Assembly: GCA_016870535.1 (NCBI GenBank) | Contig: VGBK01000011.1 | Location: forward strand, 1-34,750 | Direction of reading: 5' to 3' | From: Actinomycetota bacterium | GTDB lineage: Bacteria > Actinomycetota > Acidimicrobiia > Spongiisociales > UBA11373 | Length of the DNA stretch: 34,750 bases | In this document: piece after piece, positions 29,451 through 34,750 of the stretch | Layout: each line of letters begins with the position of its first letter | How positions within the stretch are numbered: the stretch's first letter is position 1 | Position numbers and translations under genes: made by a program | The notes under the pieces: generated by a model | Told to the model about the DNA's origin: nothing | Databases searched by the model: none | Seen by the model: only the letters and a program-made list of their open reading frames with translations

Positions 29451-30362
29451 TCAGCGTCCGAACAGCGCGCGGGCGAAGAACCAGAGGTTGGCCGGCCTCT
29501 CGGCCAGGCGGCGGGTCAGATAGGGGTACCACGATTCGCCGTACGGAAGGTAGACCCGCACGGCGTGGCCGGCGGCGGCGAGGTCGGCTTGCAGCGAGGG
29601 ACGGATCCCGTAGAGCATCTGGAACTCGAACGGCGCCTGCCGCGAGCGCCCCAGGTCGGCGGCGGCGGCCACCAGACGGTGGTCGTGGGTGGCCACCGCG
29701 GGACGCACCTCCTCAGCGGCCATCAGCATGGCGAGCAGGGAGCGGAAAGCCTCATCCACCTGGGCCCGCCGCCGCAGCGCCACCGCCTCCGGTTCGTCGT
29801 AGGCCCCCTTGCACAGGCGGAGGTGCCCGCCCAGGGGCAGCACCCGGGCCAGGTCGGACGGAGTGCGGTGCAGGTAGGCCTGCAGCGCCAGCCCCAGGTT
29901 GCCGTGATCCGCCTGCACCCGGCAGTACCGGGCGACGGTGGCCTCGGTCAGGGCGCTCTCCTCCATGTCCACCGTCACCGTGGTCCCCACCGCCCCCGCC
30001 CGCACCGCCAGGGCGCGCAGCGACTCCTCGGCCAGGGCGTCGTCGAGACCCAGGCCCAACTGGGTGAGTTTCACCGAGATGTTGGCCTGCAGGCCCTCGG
30101 CGCCGATCCGGTCGATGCAGGCCAGGTAGTCGTCGCGGGCCTGGACGGCCAGGCGGGTATCGGAGACGTGCTCCCCCAGGTGGTCCAGGGAGACGAGGAA
30201 GCCCCGGTCGTTGAGGTGCCGCGCCACCGCCACCGCATCTTCGAGGGCCTCCCCCGCCACGAAGCGGGTGGCCACCCGGCGGCCCCAGCCGCCGGCGGTG
30301 AACACGCGGCGCACCAGGCGGCGGCGGGTGATCGCCAGCACCAGGCGGCCCAGGAGGCTCAA
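29451..30362 (-). CDS. proline dehydrogenase (monofunctional)
   Basis: FAD enzyme oxidising proline to pyrroline-5-carboxylate, usually membrane-associated (303 residues). The barrel core shows GFLVSLDHLGEHV at about 54-66, NISVKLTQLGLGLD at about 94-107, VTVDMEESALTE at about 129-140, the NLGLALQAYLHRTPSDL strand, LRLCKGAYDEPE at about 181-192, VATHDHRL, FEFQMLYGIRP at about 242-252, VRVYLPYGESWYPYLTRRLAERP at about 269-291. These are the flavin- and proline-binding motifs of PutA/Fad-type PRODH. Start is TTG at 30362 with GGGGAGG five bases upstream. It lies 22 bases after proC in the same transcript; no P5C dehydrogenase gene is present. Confidence 0.93.
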   Translation of the reverse strand: MSLLGRLVLAITRRRLVRRVFTAGGWGRRVATRFVAGEALEDAVAVARHLNDRGFLVSLDHLGEHVSDTRLAVQARDDYLACIDRIGAEGLQANISVKLTQLGLGLDDALAEESLRALAVRAGAVGTTVTVDMEESALTEATVARYCRVQADHGNLGLALQAYLHRTPSDLARVLPLGGHLRLCKGAYDEPEAVALRRRAQVDEAFRSLLAMLMAAEEVRPAVATHDHRLVAAAADLGRSRQAPFEFQMLYGIRPSLQADLAAAGHAVRVYLPYGESWYPYLTRRLAERPANLWFFARALFGR

Positions 30363-30384
30363 CGGGCCTCCCCTCGGGGAGCCC

Positions 30385-31203
30385 TCAAGGCTGCTCCACG
30401 GCGCGCCGCCCCAGTTCTCGGGACCGCTCGGCCGCCGCCCGCACCGCGTCGGCCACCAGGGCCCGGAAGCCGCGCTCTTCGAGCACGTGGACCGCGGCGG
30501 CGGTGGTGCCGCCGGGGGAGGTCACCTGGGCCCGCAACTGCTCGGGCCCGGCGTCGAGATCGGCCAGGAGCATCCCCGCCCCCCGGGCGGTCTGCTTCAC
30601 CAGGCGCTCGGCGGCATGCCGGGGGATGCCCTCCCGGATGGCCGCTTCGATGAGGGCCTCGGCGAGCAAGAACATGTAGGCCGGGCCCGTCCCCGAAACC
30701 GCAGTGACGGCGTCGAGCAGATGCTCGTCGAGGGCGATGGTCTGGCCCACCGACTCGAGGACGCCTACCGCCGCCCCTACCGCCTCCGGAGAGGCGTAGC
30801 GGCCCGTGCAATAGGCGCTCATGGCCTCGTCGAAGAGGGCCGGCGTGTTGGGCATGGCCCGCACCACCGGCACCTCGCCGAAGGCGTCCTCGAAGCGGCG
30901 GGTGGGCACCCCGGCGGCGAAGGACAGAATCACCTGGTCGGGGGTGATGGCCGGCCGGATCTGTTCGAGCAGGGCGGGGACGTCGCCGGGCTTCACCGCG
31001 ACCACCACCACGCGATGGCCCCGGACCGCCTCGGCGGCGTCCAGCAGCGTCCGCACTCCGATGCGCAGTTCTATCTCGGTCTGGCGCTCGGGGCGCCGCG
31101 CCGCCAGCACGAGTTCACGCCGTCCCCAGCCGGCGCGGAGCAGGCCACCGGCGAGCAGTTCGCCCATAGCCCCGGCCCCGAGGATGGCCACCTTGTCGTG
31201 CAC
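30385..31203 (-). CDS. proC: pyrroline-5-carboxylate reductase
   Basis: NAD(P)H-dependent last step of proline synthesis, cytoplasmic (272 residues). The Rossmann start is VAILGAGAMGELLAGGLL at about 5-22, then VVVVAVKPGDVPALLEQI at about 65-82, VRAMPNTPALFDEAMSAYC at about 113-131, and the signature AVSGTGPAYMFLLAEALIEAAIREGIPRHAAERLV at about 162-196, finished by QVTSPGGTTAAAVHVLEERGFRALV. GTG at 31203 opens it. It stands between the acyl-CoA synthetase gene (24 bases) and proline dehydrogenase (22 bases) on the same strand, so an enzyme making proline and one degrading it share an apparent operon. Confidence 0.93.
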   Translation of the reverse strand: MHDKVAILGAGAMGELLAGGLLRAGWGRRELVLAARRPERQTEIELRIGVRTLLDAAEAVRGHRVVVVAVKPGDVPALLEQIRPAITPDQVILSFAAGVPTRRFEDAFGEVPVVRAMPNTPALFDEAMSAYCTGRYASPEAVGAAVGVLESVGQTIALDEHLLDAVTAVSGTGPAYMFLLAEALIEAAIREGIPRHAAERLVKQTARGAGMLLADLDAGPEQLRAQVTSPGGTTAAAVHVLEERGFRALVADAVRAAAERSRELGRRAVEQP

Positions 31204-31227
31204 GGCCGGGAGTATATGGCCGGAGCC

Positions 31228-33324
31228 TCACCCCGCTGCCGGACGCAGCCGCATCCGGGCGTCGAGAGCGGCGGCTCCTTCGCCGACGGCGTGGACCCGC
31301 ACCGGGTTCAGGTCCAACTCGATGATCTCGGGGAAGTCGGTGACCAGGCGGGTCACGGCGCGGATGACCTCTATGAGGGCGGGGAGATCCGAGGGAGCCT
31401 GCCCCCGGCGTCCCTCCAGGATGGGGAAGACCCGCAACTCGCGGAGCATGGCCTCGGCGGTGCGGCGCCCGAAGGGGGCCACCCGCAGCGAGGTGTCGCC
31501 CAGCAACTCCACGAAGATGCCGCCCATCCCCACCAGGATCACGTGGCCGAAGTTGGGGTCGTGCTTCGCCCCCACGATCAGGTCGCGCCCGGCCGGGGCC
31601 ATCGGCTGCACCAGCACCCCGGAGACCGCCGCTCCCTTGGCCCGGGACGACGCCGCCGCCATGATCTCGAAGTAGGCGGCGCGGACCCCCTCCTCCGAAC
31701 GGAGGTTCAGCTGCACCCCGCCGAAGTCCGACTTGTGAGCGATCTCCCCGCTGACCACCTTGAGGACGACCGGGTAGCCCAGTTCTTCCGCGGCGGTCAC
31801 CGCGCCTGCCTCGTCGACGGCGAGCCGGCCCGCCACCACCGGTATGCCGTAGGCGGCCGCCACCGCGATGGCCTCCTGGAGCAGGGGATCCCGGCCCTCG
31901 CGGCGGCAGCGCTCGAATACCGTCCGTACGGCCGCAGCGTCGGAAGGCCCGTCGGGCCGCCCGGCGCTGGGGGCCATCCCCCGCCCGAAGTCGCGCAGCA
32001 GAGCCAGGGCGCGCACCGCGTCGAAGGGCTCGTCGAAGATCGGGCCGGGGAGGATCCGCTTCAGGCGGGTGACCTCGACGGCGGCGGTGTTGGCGTAGAC
32101 CGCGATGGGCTTGTCGGCTTCCAGGGAGATGCGATGCAGGCGCCGGAACAACTCCTCGGATCTCGGCCCCTCGTACCCGCTGACGTAGGTGTGAAGGAAG
32201 ACCATGCCGTCCACCCCGGGCATCCCCAGCGTGGCCTCGGCGAGGTCCCCGTACACCTCGAGGTCGAACAGGTCGCCCAGATCCATGGGGTTGGTGAGCC
32301 GCACCACCTTGGCGCGGAAGCGCTCCTGCACCGCCTCCAGGAAGTCGGCGGGCAGGGTGGCCAACTCGAACCCGTTCGAGTCGCAGTCGTCGGCGGTGAT
32401 GACGGCGTGGCCCCCGGAGCGGGAGAGGACCGCCAGGCGGTTGCCCCGCAGCGGGGGCAGGGCCAGGGCCTTGAGGTAGTGCACCAGGGTCTCGGTGGAG
32501 CGGAAGCGGGCGATGCCCACCTGACGCAGGGCGGCGTCGACCACCCGATCGTCGACGGCGAGGGCGGCGGTGTGCGAGGCCGCCACCCGGCCGGCGGCGG
32601 CGCCGATGTTCGCCTTGTGCACCAGGATCGGCTTGTCGGTGCGCCGGGCCAGTTCCATCAGCCGCCGCCCGTCGCTGATCCCCTCCAGATACATGCAGAT
32701 GATGTGGGTCTCGTGGTCTTCGATGAGGTACTCGAGCAGGTCGTTCTCGTCCACATCCAGCTTGTTACCCATGGACACCAGCTTGGCCACGCCGAGGCCC
32801 TCGCTGGTGAGGGTGTTGAGGATGCTCAGCATCACCCCGCCGCTCTGGCTGAGCACCGAGATGCCCCCCGCCGGGACGGAGGGGTCGAGGATGCCGAAGG
32901 AAGTCGCCAGGCCCAGGCGCCGGTTGATCACCCCGAGGCCGTTGGGGCCGATGAAGCGGATGCCCCAGCGCGCCGCCGCTTCCTTCACCCGCTCGGCGAG
33001 GCGCCGCCCTTCCTCCCCGAACTCGCTGAACCCCCCGGTCTCGACGACCACGCGGCGCACCCCCTTGCGGCCGCACTCCTCCATGATGCCGGGGATCGCC
33101 GCCGCCGGGGTCAGGATCACCGCCAGGTCGACCTGGTCGGGGATGTCCTCGACCGACCGGTAGATGCGCCGGCCGTACAGCGACCCGCCCTTGGGGCCCA
33201 CCTCGTAGACGATCCCCCGGAAGTCGAAGGCGAGCAGGTTCATCGAGATCGTCCTGCCCAGGTTGTCCGGTTCGTTGGAGACCCCCACCACCGCCACCGT
33301 CTCCGGCTCGAAGAAGCCCCGCAT
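31228..33324 (-). CDS. ADP-forming acetate/acyl-CoA synthetase (fused alpha-beta)
   Basis: NDP-forming acyl-CoA synthetase, 698 residues: interconverts acyl-CoA, ADP and phosphate with acid, CoA and ATP. The domains run in order. A CoA-binding Rossmann domain (FFEPETVAVVGVSNEPDNLGRTI, to about 125) is followed by the succinyl-CoA-ligase-like domain with VLSQSGGVMLSIL and the phospho-His in ASHTAALA (about 251-258). A second ligase domain covers about 300-440, and an ATP-grasp domain from about 465 has PVVLKVVSGEIAHKSDFGGVQLNL and ELDLNPVRVH. There is no C-terminal GNAT domain, so it is not a Pat-type acetyltransferase. ATG at 33324 has GGGAG upstream. It leads the proC-PRODH run. Confidence 0.9.
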   Translation of the reverse strand: MRGFFEPETVAVVGVSNEPDNLGRTISMNLLAFDFRGIVYEVGPKGGSLYGRRIYRSVEDIPDQVDLAVILTPAAAIPGIMEECGRKGVRRVVVETGGFSEFGEEGRRLAERVKEAAARWGIRFIGPNGLGVINRRLGLATSFGILDPSVPAGGISVLSQSGGVMLSILNTLTSEGLGVAKLVSMGNKLDVDENDLLEYLIEDHETHIICMYLEGISDGRRLMELARRTDKPILVHKANIGAAAGRVAASHTAALAVDDRVVDAALRQVGIARFRSTETLVHYLKALALPPLRGNRLAVLSRSGGHAVITADDCDSNGFELATLPADFLEAVQERFRAKVVRLTNPMDLGDLFDLEVYGDLAEATLGMPGVDGMVFLHTYVSGYEGPRSEELFRRLHRISLEADKPIAVYANTAAVEVTRLKRILPGPIFDEPFDAVRALALLRDFGRGMAPSAGRPDGPSDAAAVRTVFERCRREGRDPLLQEAIAVAAAYGIPVVAGRLAVDEAGAVTAAEELGYPVVLKVVSGEIAHKSDFGGVQLNLRSEEGVRAAYFEIMAAASSRAKGAAVSGVLVQPMAPAGRDLIVGAKHDPNFGHVILVGMGGIFVELLGDTSLRVAPFGRRTAEAMLRELRVFPILEGRRGQAPSDLPALIEVIRAVTRLVTDFPEIIELDLNPVRVHAVGEGAAALDARMRLRPAAG

Positions 33325-33389
33325 GTGTCCTACTCCCGAGGTAACGCGGCCGCCACCCTAGGCCGTCCCGGCGCTGCTTGAATCCGCTG

Positions 33390-33800
33390 GTGGCCGCCCT
33401 CCCCGTCGACGCCCAGATCACCTTCCTGCCGGTGGCCGACCTGGGCCGCAGCGCCGCCTTCTACGAAGGGGCCCTGGGCCTGGCCCTGGTCGTCGACCAG
33501 GGGACCTGCCGCATCTACCGGGTGGCCGGGGCGGCTTACCTCGGGGTCTGCGAGCGCTCCGGCGCGGCGGCCGCCGCCGGGGTCATCGTCACCCTGGTGA
33601 GCCCGGCGGTGGCTGCCTGGCACGAACGCCTGACCGCCGCCGGGGTGGAGGTGGTGGCCCCTCCCTCCTTCAGCGAGCAGTACCACATCCACCACGCCTT
33701 CTACCGCGACCCCGACGGCCACCTGATCGAGGTTCAGGAGTTCGCCGACCCGGCCTGGGCCGGCCCCCCCGCCCGGCGGCCGGGCCGGCCCGTCTTGTAG
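33390..33800 (+). CDS. VOC-family (glyoxalase/bleomycin-resistance-like) protein
   Basis: 136-residue single-module vicinal-oxygen-chelate protein. It has ITFLPVADLGRSAAFYEGALGLALVVDQGTCRIYRV at about 8-43 and the second half ending HHAFYRDPDGHLIEVQEFADP at about 101-121, with the conserved His/Glu metal positions (HHAF, EVQEF). The reaction cannot be named. GTG at 33390 is preferred as the fold begins soon after; TTG at 33378 is also possible, and neither has a ribosome-binding site. It is divergent from the acyl-CoA synthetase, and its last 67 bases overlap the tail of the convergent AlkD-like gene. Confidence 0.82.
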   Translation: MAALPVDAQITFLPVADLGRSAAFYEGALGLALVVDQGTCRIYRVAGAAYLGVCERSGAAAAAGVIVTLVSPAVAAWHERLTAAGVEVVAPPSFSEQYHIHHAFYRDPDGHLIEVQEFADPAWAGPPARRPGRPVL

Positions 33801-34495
33801 CCGGTGGCCAGTTGGTGACGGGCCTCCCGCACCGCGATGGCGGGCAGGGCCCGGCCGTGTTCCTCCAGGAAAGCGGTCACCTCGGCCGGGCATCGCCGGG
33901 CGTAGGCCCGCAGCACCCACGAGATCGCCTTGGGGATGGCGGCCTCCCGATCGTCCGCCCGGGCCAGCACGATCCCGGCCACCTGAGGCCACCAGCAGAC
34001 GGCGTCGGGGCGCCGCGCCGGGTAGACACAGCCCACCAGGGCCAGGCGGCGCAGCCATGGGTTCCGGCGGTGCGCCAGGCGCTCCAGCGCCGCCAGGCGG
34101 GTCCCGGGGTCGGCCGCCGCCCAAGGGCCCAGCACCCGGGATCCGACGTTGTCGGTGGTCTCCCAGTTGTCGAGGAGCGCCGCCCAGCGATCCAGGCGGC
34201 GCAGCCCGAAGGCGCACCCGGCTTCCCGGTGGCGCCCCACCAGCATGGTGGCGAGCACCATCTCCTCTCGAACGGCGCGCCGCCACAGGGCGTCGGCCAG
34301 AGAGAGCACCTCCTCGGCAGCACTGCCGGGGTGCTCCCGATGCCAGGCGCGCGCCAGGCCCTCCATCTCGCCCAGGCGCGCCCCGTGGAAGGGCCGCGCC
34401 GTGCGGATGACCGGCGCCGGGTCCACCGGCACCGGCGCCAGACGGCGCAGGGCGGCGCTCAGGCGGTCGGCTTCGGCGAAGGCATCAAACGGCAC
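33734..34495 (-). CDS. DNA-alkylation-repair-type (AlkD-like) HEAT-repeat protein
   Basis: 253 residues, almost all helical. AWHREHPGSAAEEVLSLADALWRRAVREEMVLATMLVGRH, DRWAALLDNWETTDNVGSRVLGPW (about 107-130) and ERLAHRRNPWLRRLALVG (about 140-157) are the HEAT-like helices and the WETTDNV region of the AlkD/DNA alkylation repair family, with AIPKAISWVLRAYARRCPAEVTAFLEEH near the end. AlkD removes alkylated bases; activity of this branch is untested. GTG at 34495 follows GAGGAGG, better than TTG at 34546. Its tail overlaps the VOC gene by 67 bases, and that last part (RRAGGPAQAGSANS) is Pro/Gly/Ala-rich and unlikely to be part of the fold. Confidence 0.8.
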   Translation of the reverse strand: MPFDAFAEADRLSAALRRLAPVPVDPAPVIRTARPFHGARLGEMEGLARAWHREHPGSAAEEVLSLADALWRRAVREEMVLATMLVGRHREAGCAFGLRRLDRWAALLDNWETTDNVGSRVLGPWAAADPGTRLAALERLAHRRNPWLRRLALVGCVYPARRPDAVCWWPQVAGIVLARADDREAAIPKAISWVLRAYARRCPAEVTAFLEEHGRALPAIAVREARHQLATGYKTGRPGRRAGGPAQAGSANS

Positions 34496-34575
34496 GGCCC
34501 TCCTCGACGGGGTGAGGCTACCGTCGGCCGGGACCGCCCCGGGCAAACCCCTCAGGGCCGCCGGTCCCGCCGCCG

Positions 34576-34725
34576 ATGCCCTTCCCCGTGCTGCTCCTGG
34601 TGTGCCGCAACTGCGCGGGCGTGGTGGTCTTCGGCCCCGACGGCTGGCGCCATCGCGACCCGGGCGCCCCCTGTCCGATCCTGGCCGTGGCCTGGCCGCC
34701 TCCCGGCACCACCGAAGGCGACTAG
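34576..34725 (+). CDS. 49-residue protein with CxxC motif
   Basis: ATG at 34576 opens a 50-codon frame with G or C at nearly every third position. Product begins MPFPVLLLVCRNCAGVVVF, with a CxxC knuckle (residues 10-13) and a third Cys in GAPCPIL, and ends in a Pro-rich tail. It could be a half zinc ribbon. The upstream 80 bases are shared with the divergent AlkD-like gene. Homology is not recognised; the coding pattern and placement support it moderately. Confidence 0.45.
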   Translation: MPFPVLLLVCRNCAGVVVFGPDGWRHRDPGAPCPILAVAWPPPGTTEGD

Positions 34726-34750
34726 CCGGGCCCCGGCTCCCGACGGGTCT

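Noticed and set aside
31228-33324. Protein lysine acetyltransferase (PatZ-type) identity for the acyl-CoA synthetase
   Set aside because: There is no C-terminal GNAT domain, and the phospho-His and ATP-grasp motifs needed for catalysis as a synthetase are intact.
30211-33381. Very long open frame on the plus strand (over 1000 codons) opposite proC and the acyl-CoA synthetase gene
   Set aside because: It is a shadow of well-supported minus-strand genes. Its product is His/Gly/Arg/Pro-rich low-complexity sequence with no domain, as expected from a mirrored high-GC coding strand.

Overview
The window is about 70-75% GC by eye, densely packed, with GTG, TTG and probably CTG starts and many 4-base start/stop overlaps. 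The protein set points to an uncultured-type Actinomycetota, most likely Acidimicrobiia: a solute-binding lipoprotein with a Thr-Thr-Thr-Ala-Ala-Pro linker after the lipobox, a mycobacterial-type alanine dehydrogenase, an F420/FMN Ddn-family protein, a secretin-less Tad/Flp pilus cluster, a membrane Fe-S oxidoreductase of the acyl-CoA/ETF type, and an ADP-forming acyl-CoA synthetase. This assignment is inferred from gene content only. I saw no rRNA, tRNA, CRISPR array, insertion sequence or prophage.

Layout. 1-3182 (minus): 3'-truncated DAHP synthase, a DUF4332 helix-hairpin-helix protein, a MobA-like nucleotidyltransferase, and a bacterial eRF1-like (baeRF) protein. 3344-6583: alanine dehydrogenase (+), a small HTH protein (-), a membrane-anchored protein (+) and a four-TM GGDEF diguanylate cyclase (+) preceded by a perfect inverted repeat. 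6716-12541 (+): a ten-gene, translationally coupled Tad/Flp pilus operon (short cytoplasmic protein, SAF/CpaB, TadZ-like, TadA, TadB, TadC, Flp pilin, two TadE-like proteins, one TadG-like). No prepilin peptidase is present. 12717-16520: Ddn-like protein (+), then on the minus strand an ABC-2 exporter pair, a solitary beta-class DNA methyltransferase with a perfect DnaA box 43 bp upstream, and a DUF218 (YdcF-like) protein.

16705-21188 (+): malE-malF-malG maltose/oligosaccharide importer without its ATPase. It has a strong hairpin between malE and malF and an unusual transmembrane insert in both permeases. 21214-24896 (-): zinc-ribbon micro-protein, membrane heterodisulfide-reductase-like oxidoreductase, cysteine desulfurase. 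25049-25939 (+): a DsrE-family gene that appears to have lost its centre, and a methyltransferase. 25993-26962 (-): AzlCD amino-acid exporter. 26963-27201: an intergenic stretch with two near-identical dyads. 27202-29378 (-): PspA/IM30 and a secreted/membrane coiled-coil protein with C-terminal repeats. 29451-33324 (-): proline dehydrogenase, pyrroline-5-carboxylate reductase, ADP-forming acyl-CoA synthetase. 33390-34725: VOC protein (+), DNA-alkylation-repair-like HEAT protein (-), 49-residue CxxC protein (+).

I found no clear new multi-gene system. The items most worth following are the DnaA box ahead of the orphan methyltransferase, the matched transmembrane inserts in MalF and MalG (with a calcium-type motif in the MalF loop), the internally deleted DsrE gene, the inverted repeat covering the ribosome-binding region of the GGDEF gene, and the graded loss of the processing motif across the Tad minor pilins.
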